DNA from: Flavobacteriales bacterium
GTDB lineage: Bacteria > Bacteroidota > Bacteroidia > Flavobacteriales_D > Crocinitomicaceae
Reading direction: 5' to 3'
Length of the DNA stretch: 10,131 nt
NCBI GenBank assembly: GCA_018665005.1
Contig: JABJEE010000191.1
Coordinates: 1 to 10,131 of the forward strand
Shown here: positions 1 through 8,886 of the stretch, piece after piece
Position numbering within the stretch: position 1 is the stretch's first letter
Layout: each line of letters opens with the position of its first letter
Program-made: the position numbers and the translations under genes
The notes under the pieces: generated by a model
What the model was told of the DNA's origin: nothing
The model's database searches: none
The model's input: the letters and a program-made list of their open reading frames with translations, nothing else

Positions 1-528
1 GTCCCAAACACATCCAAATCCATATTCACTAGGTATATTCGGACCGTTTACCGTATGATCCCAGTAGCGAAGAACCCGTGTGCTTCCGTCAGTATTCTGA
101 AAGTCGGGATGATTAAAATCGATTCCTTGATCAACAATACCTATGATCACACCTTTTCCAGTATACGAGGTGTCAAGACCTCCAAAGCCCGCATGTACTT
201 GATCAGCTTTGTGCTGCACAACAGCTGAGTCTGACATAACTTGTGGAACAGACAAATCTCTGTATACTTCAAGAACCTGCCCTGATTTTTCTGCAGTAGT
301 CATTAGTCCAAATTCCGTATTAATAATGAGCTGGTTTTTGGTCTCGAAAACGACAGTTATATTATTGGTTGCAATAAATTGCTTGTTTTTTTCGTTATTG
401 GCAATTGAAAACGGAGTAACTCTTGTTGGATTAATGTCATTATTGTTTACCGTGGGATTGAAATAAGATTTTTGGGCATTCGTAACGAAGATGCCGAAAA
501 GAATATATAAAGTGAAGAGATATTTCAT
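1..528 (-). CDS. Secreted S8 (subtilisin-like) serine peptidase, N-terminal part, cut by the left window edge
   Basis: Reading leftward from an ATG at 526-528, 176 codons stay open to position 1, so the gene continues beyond the window. The product starts with a signal peptide (MKYLFTLYILFGIFVTNAQ, likely cleaved before the Gln of the Ala-Gln pair). About 95 residues follow that could be a propeptide. Then comes the first catalytic block of the S8 family: GKGVIIGIVDQGIDFNHPDF, with the catalytic Asp at residue 133 (codon 130-132). The segment after it (RVLRYWDHT) resembles the region after the Asp box in large Bacteroidota subtilases. The His, Asn and Ser blocks would lie outside the window, so activity cannot be judged. 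Known for the family: extracellular or periplasmic endopeptidase. The gene is divergent from another S8 peptidase gene at 636. Identification as S8 is firm; substrate and any C-terminal sorting domain are unknown. Confidence 0.88.
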   Translation of the reverse strand, partial: MKYLFTLYILFGIFVTNAQKSYFNPTVNNNDINPTRVTPFSIANNEKNKQFIATNNITVVFETKNQLIINTEFGLMTTAEKSGQVLEVYRDLSVPQVMSDSAVVQHKADQVHAGFGGLDTSYTGKGVIIGIVDQGIDFNHPDFQNTDGSTRVLRYWDHTVNGPNIPSEYGFGCVWD

Positions 529-635
529 GGTATAATAATTGCTAAGTGTAAATTATGAGTTATTTTCGTGTTCTAAAAATACGAGAATTCGTTCTAATTA
601 TAAAAAACTTGATAATAAATAAAAAAAACAAACAG
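529..635. promoter_or_regulatory. Divergent intergenic region between two S8 peptidase genes
   Basis: This AT-rich gap of 107 bp must hold the 5' ends of both divergent transcripts. Its right end (about 617-632) is nearly all A and T, which suits the A-rich leaders used for translation start in Bacteroidota. No Shine-Dalgarno-like GGAGG is present. No convincing leftward promoter was found; the best TAnnTTTG-like match on the minus strand (574-581) has no TTG at the right distance. Confidence 0.5.
539..568 (+). promoter_or_regulatory. Candidate Bacteroidota-type promoter for the rightward gene block
   Basis: TTG at 539-541, a 19-base spacer, and TATTTTCG at 561-568 fit the known Bacteroidota pattern TTG-N17-23-TAnnTTTG with one mismatch in the -7 element. 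Transcription would start near 574, leaving a leader of about 60 bases before the ATG at 636. An in-frame ATG at 555 would lie upstream of such a transcript, which supports 636 as the true start. The match is by eye only in AT-rich DNA, so it is weak. Confidence 0.33.
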
Positions 636-2015
636 ATGAGTGTATTAAAAAAATCTTTAAGCCTTCTATTTATTTCTTTTTCAATTCTTTCAATTGCTCA
701 GCCCGTTGAAGGTACGTTGAATTGGTATAATAAAGAAGATCAGGGAATGTTCACTGAAAAGGCCTATAAATTTCTTAAAAAGAAGAAGTCGAAAACAGTA
801 ATTGTTGGTGTAATTGATTCTGGGGTAGATATTGAGCATGAAGATTTAAAAGGTCAAATTTGGATCAATGAAGGTGAGATTGCTGGAAATGGTATCGATG
901 ATGATAATAATGGTTATATCGATGATGTTCATGGATGGAACTTTCTTGGGAATGAAAAAGGCGAGCATGTAAATGAAGCCAGATTGGAAAAAACCAGAAT
1001 ATTGGCTCAGCTTTCCGAAAAGTATGACGGAATAGATCCAAATTCAATTGACCAAGACGAAGAATTTCAGCTTTATCTTAAGGTTAAAGAAGAAGTAGAG
1101 GCTGGAAGAGCTCAATTTGAACAATATATGGGTATGATTGATCAGCTTCCTCCTGATGCACAAGAATATATTCGAGCTCAAATGGATTACAATCTAAACG
1201 TAAATTTTGACGATCGAAGCCTTATAGGAGATGATCAAAATGATTTTTCAGACACGCAATACGGAAATAACGATGTAGAAGGTCCTGATGCCCTTCACGG
1301 AACGCATGTTTCTGGAATTATTGGTGCGCTACGAGGAAATGATTTGGGTGGCGATGGAGTTGCTGAAAATGTAAAAATCATGGTGCTAAGAGCAGTGCCA
1401 AATGGTGATGAATTTGATAAAGACATTGCTTTGGCTGTTCGTTATGCTGTTGATAATGGAGCAATGGTCATTAACATGTCTTTTGGTAAAGCATATTCTC
1501 CGCATCAAAAAGAGGTTTACGAAGCGTTCAAATACGCGGATGAAAAAGGCGTATTGTTGATTCATGCTGCTGGTAATGATGCCAAAGACATTGACGTTGA
1601 GCCAAACTATCCTACTTCAATGTATAGTTTTCAGACTGAGCCTTTAGATCATTTTGTTACGATAGGAGCTTCTACTAAAAATAAAGGAGCTGAAATGGTG
1701 GCATCATTCTCTAATTTCGGAGCAGAGGGTGTTGATGTGTTTGCACCGGGTTTTGAAATATGGAATTCGGTACCTCAAAGTGAATACATGAACTTGCAAG
1801 GAACCTCAATGGCTGCACCAATGGTAGCAGGCGCTGCTGCGATGTTGAAGTCATATTATCCTTCGCTTTCTATGAAAGAAATTAAAGACGCTTTATACAG
1901 TAGCTCTGTGAAATATCCGAATGTAGAAGGTTTTGCAGACAAGTCAGTAACTGGAGGAGTGATCAATATATTCAATGCGGCAAAAGTTTGTAAAAAACTA
2001 GCCAAGAAAAAATAA
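636..2015 (+). CDS. Exported S8 (subtilisin-like) serine peptidase, 459 aa
   Basis: The frame is open from an ATG at 555, but I choose the ATG at 636 because it opens directly on a normal signal peptide (MSVLKKSLSLLFISFSILSIAQ, cleavage near residue 21); the 27 extra residues would put a charged stretch before it. The full catalytic set is present: Asp61 in VIDSGVDIEHEDL, His221 in LHGTHVSGIIG, oxyanion Asn314 in HAAGND and Ser391 in QGTSMAAPMVAGA. An Asp/Asn-rich NGIDDDNNGYIDD segment at residues 86-97 looks like a calcium site. About 160 residues separate Asp61 from His221, against about 32 in subtilisin; the added part (about 110-200) is highly charged and probably helical. The protein ends soon after the Ser domain in a Lys-rich tail, with no lipobox and no T9SS sorting domain, so a periplasmic site is likely. 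Role inferred: envelope proteolysis or protein quality control. It is the first gene of the rightward block. Confidence 0.93.
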   Translation: MSVLKKSLSLLFISFSILSIAQPVEGTLNWYNKEDQGMFTEKAYKFLKKKKSKTVIVGVIDSGVDIEHEDLKGQIWINEGEIAGNGIDDDNNGYIDDVHGWNFLGNEKGEHVNEARLEKTRILAQLSEKYDGIDPNSIDQDEEFQLYLKVKEEVEAGRAQFEQYMGMIDQLPPDAQEYIRAQMDYNLNVNFDDRSLIGDDQNDFSDTQYGNNDVEGPDALHGTHVSGIIGALRGNDLGGDGVAENVKIMVLRAVPNGDEFDKDIALAVRYAVDNGAMVINMSFGKAYSPHQKEVYEAFKYADEKGVLLIHAAGNDAKDIDVEPNYPTSMYSFQTEPLDHFVTIGASTKNKGAEMVASFSNFGAEGVDVFAPGFEIWNSVPQSEYMNLQGTSMAAPMVAGAAAMLKSYYPSLSMKEIKDALYSSSVKYPNVEGFADKSVTGGVINIFNAAKVCKKLAKKK

Positions 2016-2017
2016 AC

Positions 2018-2473
2018 ATGAGGAATATCGTATTCCTTCTATTTACTTTATCGCTGACCTATTCATATACGCAGCAGGAAAAGACCTTAGATAAAATCAT
2101 TAATGAATGGCATCAAAATGCGGCAAACGCCGCATTTGATGCTTATTTCAGTATCACAACAGATGATTTTATATTCCTTGGCACAGCTCCAGAAGAACGT
2201 TGGAAAAAAAAGGCATTCATGACTTTTTGTAAACCATACTTTGACAAAAAGACGACATGGGATTTTAAGCCGTCAGATAGACTTTGGAATTATTCTGAAG
2301 ATGGAAATACCGCATGGTTTGATGAATCTCTTGAAACCTGGATGCAAGGATGTCGTGGAACAGGAATATTATCAAAAATAAAAGGTGAGTGGCGGTTGTC
2401 TTATTATAATCTCCACGTTCTGATTGAGAATGATAAAATTCAGGAATTCATCTCTTTGAGAAAAAAACAGTAA
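2018..2473 (+). CDS. Exported SnoaL/NTF2-like domain protein, 151 aa
   Basis: The product has a signal peptide (MRNIVFLLFTLSLTYSYTQQ, cleavage near residue 18) and a single domain of about 130 residues. Residues 27-62 (INEWHQNAANAAFDAYF, then DDFIFLGTAPEERW) fit the start of SnoaL-like (NTF2-fold) domains: an amphipathic helix, then a strand with a GT..EERW motif. Later strands (NTAWFDESLETW, then GTGILSKIKGEWRLSYYNLHV) complete the cone-shaped fold. Such domains bind small ligands or act as enzymes with few conserved residues, so no reaction can be assigned. It starts 2 bp after the S8 peptidase stop, and its TAA overlaps the prmC ATG by one base (TAATG), which implies translational coupling. 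A periplasmic place is inferred from the signal peptide. The fold call is fairly secure, the function unknown. Confidence 0.8.
   Translation: MRNIVFLLFTLSLTYSYTQQEKTLDKIINEWHQNAANAAFDAYFSITTDDFIFLGTAPEERWKKKAFMTFCKPYFDKKTTWDFKPSDRLWNYSEDGNTAWFDESLETWMQGCRGTGILSKIKGEWRLSYYNLHVLIENDKIQEFISLRKKQ
2110..2142 (+). repeat. Strong inverted repeat (hairpin) inside the SnoaL-like gene
   Basis: GCATCAAAATGCGGC at 2110-2124 and GCCGCATTTGATGC at 2129-2142 are reverse complements apart from one bulged A (2118), giving 14 base pairs around the tetraloop AAAC. It lies about 30 codons into the coding sequence. It codes for the helix HQNAANAAFDA, which follows the family's pattern, so it may be a by-product of codon choice. 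No T run follows it, so it is not a typical terminator. Confidence 0.7.
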
Positions 2474-3363
2474 TGTCTTTCAAACAAGTAGATTACAAAG
2501 GTCTTAAAATAGAATTTACCGAGGCCTTGACTTCACAATTTTCAGCATCAGAAATTAAATTGATTTGGAGAGAATCTTTGCGACATTACTTTGCCATTTC
2601 GTATTCTGAGCAGCTGATATCTGAAGATCGAAATTTCACATCAAATGAATGCCAATTACTAAATCAGCTTGTAAATCGTTTAAAATTTGGTGAGCCATTT
2701 CAATACCTCATAGGTGAAGTTGAGTTTTATGGTTTAGAGCTAAAAATGGACAGTAGGGCATTGATTCCTCGACCGGAAACCGAGGAGCTTGTAGATTGGA
2801 TCTGTCAAAACCACAAAGGTGAAATCAGTAATATTCTTGATGTTTGTTCTGGTAGCGGATGTATTTCCTTAGCCTTATCCAATACTTTTCAAGAGGCCAA
2901 TGTATTGGGATTAGAGTATTCCAAAGATGCCATTAATTTGGCTGAAGAAAATGCTCTGGCGTTAAAACTCCCTGTGAGATATCTTGAAGGGGATGTATTG
3001 GATTTAAAATCTTTTGAGAATAGCTTATCTGAACAAGTAAAGCAAAATGGAACTTTTGATATTGTCGTTTCAAACCCTCCATATATTCCAAATCACGAAA
3101 AAAAAGAGATGGAATCTAATGTTTTGGATCATGAGCCAGCCCTAGCTCTTTTTGTTCCAGACAATGATCCTTTATTGTTTTATCGAATCATTTCTGAATC
3201 AGTTATGCCTTTTTTATCAACAAATGCTTGGATCTATTTTGAGTGTCATTATTTATACGTGGACCAGACAAGAGAAATCCTCATTGAATTGGGATATCAA
3301 AATGTTGAAAAAAGGCAAGATTTACAGGGGAAATGGCGCATGCTGAAAGCACAAAAATCGTAA
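2473..3363 (+). CDS. prmC: PrmC (HemK): peptide chain release factor N5-glutamine methyltransferase
   Basis: PrmC methylates the glutamine of the GGQ motif in release factors RF1 and RF2, using S-adenosylmethionine, and so supports translation termination in the cytoplasm. At 296 aa the length is normal. Residues 1-95 form the helical N-terminal release-factor-binding domain. The family signature ALIPRPETEELV sits at 96-107, the SAM-binding loop ILDVCSGSGCISL at 121-133 (Cys-Ser in place of the more common Gly-Thr, which does not break the Gly-rich loop), and the catalytic VVSNPPYIP at 198-206, where NPPY holds the target glutamine. An acidic residue ends the SAM strand (GLEYS, 146-150). The ATG overlaps the previous stop by one base, and ligA follows after 9 bp. 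The identification is firm because RPETE and NPPY together distinguish PrmC from other NPPY methyltransferases. Confidence 0.96.
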   Translation: MSFKQVDYKGLKIEFTEALTSQFSASEIKLIWRESLRHYFAISYSEQLISEDRNFTSNECQLLNQLVNRLKFGEPFQYLIGEVEFYGLELKMDSRALIPRPETEELVDWICQNHKGEISNILDVCSGSGCISLALSNTFQEANVLGLEYSKDAINLAEENALALKLPVRYLEGDVLDLKSFENSLSEQVKQNGTFDIVVSNPPYIPNHEKKEMESNVLDHEPALALFVPDNDPLLFYRIISESVMPFLSTNAWIYFECHYLYVDQTREILIELGYQNVEKRQDLQGKWRMLKAQKS

Positions 3364-3369
3364 TTTTAA

Positions 3370-5853
<2,484 letters not shown>

Positions 5854-5864
<11 letters not shown>

Positions 5865-6732
5865 ATTTAAAGGTGTTGGTGTAGCCTTGGTAACGCCTTT
5901 CACTTCAGATGGAAAAATAGATTTTAAGGCACTAACCAAATTGGTTGAGCTTCAGCTTGAGGGAGGAACCGATTTCCTTGTAGTTCAGGGAACTACCGGG
6001 GAGTCTCCAGTATTGAGTCTTAATGAAAAAATGGAAGTACTTCATCATGTGATGGAGGTAAATGATAAGAAACTACCCCTTGTATATGGTTTGGGTGGGA
6101 ATAATACAATGGATGTGTGTAATAAGCTCGGGGAGTTGCCAAAAGGAATTGACGGTTTATTGTCCGTTTCTCCATATTACAACAAACCATTACAGCGCGG
6201 AATAGTTGCACATTACAAGGCGGTATCAGATCATACCGATCTTCCGATTATTCTTTATAACGTTCCAGGTCGAACAAGTTCAAATGTTTCTGCTGAAACC
6301 ACATTAGCGCTTGCGGAAATTGAGAATATTGTGGCTATGAAAGAAGCTTCTGGAGATTTTGATCAAATCATGGAGATTATAAAGTACAAGCCCGACAATT
6401 TCACTGTTCTTTCGGGTGATGATGCAATCACATTGCCTTTGATTTCGATTGGAGTTGAGGGTGTGATTTCTGTTGTGGCAAATGCGCTTCCCGAGCGTTT
6501 TAGCCATATGGTTCACTCCGGGGTTTCTGGTGATTTTGCAACGGCTAATGAGGAGCATTATGGCCTCATGAAGATGACAAGGTTGATGTTTTCGGAAGGC
6601 AATCCCGGTGGCGTAAAAGAGGCTCTTGTCTATCGAGAGATTTGTGAGAATCACATGCGATTGCCCTTGGTTCCTGTTTCGGATTCATTAAAAACTGAAA
6701 TCATAAAAGAAATGAAAGTACTGATGGGATGA
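5854..6732 (+). CDS. dapA: DapA: 4-hydroxy-tetrahydrodipicolinate synthase, 292 aa
   Basis: DapA condenses pyruvate with aspartate-4-semialdehyde, the first committed step of the lysine/diaminopimelate pathway, and so feeds both protein synthesis and peptidoglycan cross-linking. It is a TIM-barrel aldolase of normal length. The Schiff-base Lys163 lies in AMKEASGD (161-168). GTTGES at 46-51 binds pyruvate; SVSPYYNKP at 104-112 supplies the tyrosine used between subunits; YNVPGRT at 135-141 holds the proton-relay Tyr135 and the substrate-carboxylate Arg140; VLSGDD (185-190) and GVISVVAN (203-210) close the barrel. These features separate DapA from N-acetylneuraminate lyase and related aldolases with good confidence. 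It overlaps the upstream gene by 11 bp and the downstream lipoprotein gene by 4 bp (ATGA). Whether it is inhibited by lysine cannot be read from the sequence with certainty. Confidence 0.96.
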
Positions 6733-7478
6733 GAAGTGTATTGAGCTTTCTGGTGATGTGCTGTCTAGTTGCTTGTCAAAGCAATGAAAAGAAAAGTGAG
6801 CCAGTGAAAACAGTGCCAAAACCCATCATAACCCCAGCTATAATTGATAAGGGTCCTATAGAATTTGAAGGATTAATCGATGTTCAAAGTTTAAATAAGG
6901 ATATTTTTTGTGAACTGAAATACGCCACTGATGACAATTTTATGGGCTTTCAGCTCTATCATAGCATCAAGCGTCCTTACCTACAACCTGATGTTGCCGA
7001 GCGTTTGTCCAAGTGTCAAGATTATCTTTCAGAGATTGATTCAAGCCTCCATCTTTTAATTTATGATGCAGCAAGACCGGTCAGCGTTCAAAAGCTCATG
7101 TGGGATGCGCTAGACTCTATACCTCCTGGTCTTCGTGGTAGATATGTTTCAAACCCAGGACATCGGAGCTTACACAATCTTGGAGCCGCAGTGGACATTA
7201 CAATTTGTGATGATCGACGAGTTGTGATGGATATGGGAGCAGGTTTTGATGAGTTTGCAGAAATAGCATATCCTAGAATGGAATATCATTTTCTAAAAAC
7301 TGGAGAGCTTTCACAACAACAATATGACAATAGGCTGTTATTAAGGAGAGTGATGAAGAGTCAAAGATTTCGTCAATTGCCTACAGAATGGTGGCATTAC
7401 AATGCGTATTCCAGAGATGTAGCACGAACAAAATATAAAGTATTAAGGACTGAGCCTGATTCTCTCTCAAATGACTAA
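6729..7478 (+). CDS. Lipoprotein D-alanyl-D-alanine dipeptidase, VanX/DdpX-like (peptidase family M15D)
   Basis: The family cleaves free D-Ala-D-Ala using one zinc ion. Residues 1-16 form a lipoprotein signal ending in LVAC, so Cys16 would be lipidated and the enzyme anchored outside the cytoplasm; residues 17-45 are a Lys/Pro-rich linker. The zinc and catalytic set is complete: Arg116 in YDAARP, His149 and Asp156 in the SxHxxGxAxD motif (SLHNLGAAVD), and Glu220 with His223 in EWWHY. An NPG before the His motif and the MGAGFDEF segment are also typical. At 249 aa it is about one lipoprotein leader and linker longer than cytoplasmic VanX (about 200 aa). It overlaps dapA by ATGA. No vanH, vanA or two-component genes are near, so vancomycin resistance is not suggested; turnover of peptidoglycan dipeptide is a better guess. 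Activity on other D,D- or L,D-dipeptides is possible. Confidence 0.91.
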   Translation: MRSVLSFLVMCCLVACQSNEKKSEPVKTVPKPIITPAIIDKGPIEFEGLIDVQSLNKDIFCELKYATDDNFMGFQLYHSIKRPYLQPDVAERLSKCQDYLSEIDSSLHLLIYDAARPVSVQKLMWDALDSIPPGLRGRYVSNPGHRSLHNLGAAVDITICDDRRVVMDMGAGFDEFAEIAYPRMEYHFLKTGELSQQQYDNRLLLRRVMKSQRFRQLPTEWWHYNAYSRDVARTKYKVLRTEPDSLSND

Positions 7479-7502
7479 CTTTAAATGAATTAAGCAAATA
7501 GA

Positions 7503-8855
7503 ATGTCAGTCAAAGAAAAAAATAAGCTTCGTTATTTACAACGCTATCTTTTTCAAATCAATACCATTTCTGCGAATCCTATTCCTTTTTTTATGTCCAT
7601 CATGGAAAAGTATGGTAGCATGGTAGATGCTTATTTCTTGAAACGCTTTTATCTGACGACCAACCCCGAAGTCATTCGGCATATCTTTCAGAAAAACAAC
7701 AAGAATTATGTTAAAACCAATCGCACCATAGATCCCGTTCGAGATCAGATTGGAAATGGGCTTTTGACCTCAGAAGGCGACTATTGGTTAAAACAAAGGC
7801 GCTCCATTCAGCCTGGTTTTCATCGCAAACGATTGGAAGACATTTCGGTCACCATGGTGAATGAAATCAATGCCTATATGGACGAGGTGCTAGATGTGTA
7901 TGCGGATCAAAACGAAACTTTTGTTTTGGATAAAGAAATGATGCATCTCGCTTATCGCTTGGTGTCAAAGTCTTTGTTTGGAAGTGAGGTAGCAGATGAA
8001 AAACTGAAGATGATGGACCGAGTCATCAGTGAAGGTCAGGAGTATACCGTAGATTTGATCAGAAGACCCTATCTAAAGTTTTGGTTGCGATTGAATGGTG
8101 GGTTCAAGAAGAATCAAGAAAATAAAAGAGTGTCTCAGGCTTTGATTATGGATATCATTAATGATCGAAAGAAATCTTCCAAGCCTCAAAACGACTTGCT
8201 TCAGATGCTGCTTGAGACCGAATATGAGGATGGCTCAAAAATGACAGATCAGCAGCTTTTGGATGAATCCTTGGTTTTGTATGTTGCGGGTCATGAAACG
8301 ACCGCTCTAGCCTTAACCTGGGCCTTGTATCTCATTTCTAGTCATTCCGATGTGGAACAACAGCTGCATAAAAGTACCCTATCACAATTCAGTGAAAAGG
8401 ATCCAGGCTTTTCAGACCTACGCTCTATGGGGTATACCACACAGGTGATCGACGAAACCATGCGTATGTATCCACCGGCTTGGCTTTTAGACCGAAAGGC
8501 CATTGAGGACGATGAAGTAGGAGGGTATACGATCAATAAAAATCAGGATATTTTTTGCTTTACTTATGGAATGCATAGAAATCCTGAATACTGGGAAAAT
8601 CCTGACACCTTTGATCCTGATCGATTTTCAGAAGAAAATAAAAAGAAACATGTGCCTCATGCCTACATGCCTTTTGGTGCAGGACCCCGCTTGTGTATTG
8701 GAAACAATTTTGCCATGATGGAAATGCAGCTCATTCTAAGTATGTTTTCCAAGCGCTATCGATTCGAAGTGCTTAGCGATCAGAACATAACGGTTCAACC
8801 CTTAATTACGCTGAGGCCTGGAAATGGCATAAAGGTGAAGGTTCACAAAAGGTAA
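7503..8855 (+). CDS. Cytochrome P450 monooxygenase, 450 aa, substrate unknown
   Basis: P450s insert one oxygen atom from O2 into a substrate, drawing electrons from redox partners. The heme-binding loop FGAGPRLCIG (391-400) holds the axial Cys398. The I-helix AGHETT (262-267) holds the oxygen-activating acid/Thr pair. The K-helix ExxR is ETMR (318-321), the C-helix has WxxxR (Trp95, Arg99), and the PERF-like segment is FDPDRF (370-375). There is no N-terminal membrane anchor or signal peptide, so it is soluble and cytoplasmic; length is normal for class I bacterial enzymes. The run MYPPAWLLDR (322-331) recalls CYP175-type carotenoid hydroxylases and CYP4-like fatty-acid hydroxylases, but this does not settle the substrate. 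No ferredoxin or reductase gene lies in the window, so partners must come from elsewhere. It follows the dipeptidase gene by 24 bp and may be read through from it. Confidence 0.95.
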   Translation: MSVKEKNKLRYLQRYLFQINTISANPIPFFMSIMEKYGSMVDAYFLKRFYLTTNPEVIRHIFQKNNKNYVKTNRTIDPVRDQIGNGLLTSEGDYWLKQRRSIQPGFHRKRLEDISVTMVNEINAYMDEVLDVYADQNETFVLDKEMMHLAYRLVSKSLFGSEVADEKLKMMDRVISEGQEYTVDLIRRPYLKFWLRLNGGFKKNQENKRVSQALIMDIINDRKKSSKPQNDLLQMLLETEYEDGSKMTDQQLLDESLVLYVAGHETTALALTWALYLISSHSDVEQQLHKSTLSQFSEKDPGFSDLRSMGYTTQVIDETMRMYPPAWLLDRKAIEDDEVGGYTINKNQDIFCFTYGMHRNPEYWENPDTFDPDRFSEENKKKHVPHAYMPFGAGPRLCIGNNFAMMEMQLILSMFSKRYRFEVLSDQNITVQPLITLRPGNGIKVKVHKR

Positions 8856-8886
8856 TGCCTTACTGTTTTATGGAGAAAACCTTTTG
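8846..8886. terminator. Inverted repeat across the convergent stop codons, possible weak bidirectional terminator
   Basis: CAAAAGGT (8846-8853) and ACCTTTTG (8879-8886) are exact reverse complements, 25 bases apart, and span both stop codons (8853-8855 and 8860-8862 on the minus strand). A smaller GTAA/TTAC pair (8852-8855 with 8860-8863) lies within and would compete with it. There is no long T run after either arm. Only 4 bp separate the stops, so any terminator must overlap coding sequence. The stem is short, and this is a tentative call. Confidence 0.22.

Noticed and set aside
209..466. Open reading frame of 85 codons on the plus strand
   Set aside because: It is the antisense of the leftward S8 peptidase gene, which has a signal peptide and catalytic Asp motif; the plus-strand product has no recognisable domain.
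555..635. Upstream ATG at 555 as the start of the S8 peptidase
   Set aside because: It would add 27 residues, several of them charged, before a well-formed signal peptide, and would overlap the candidate promoter. The ATG at 636 is a better start.
6304..6654. 116-codon minus-strand open frame inside dapA
   Set aside because: It is antisense to a fully intact dapA and shows no domain or start-site support.
6729..7478. Glycopeptide (vancomycin) resistance locus based on the VanX-like gene
   Set aside because: No D-Ala-D-Lac ligase, VanH-type dehydrogenase or VanR/VanS genes are present, the protein is a lipoprotein, and glycopeptides do not normally cross the outer membrane of Bacteroidota.
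7474..7502. Separate promoter for the P450 gene (TAACTTTA near 7475-7482)
   Set aside because: It overlaps the dipeptidase stop, has one mismatch to TAnnTTTG and no TTG at the proper distance upstream, so it is not supported.
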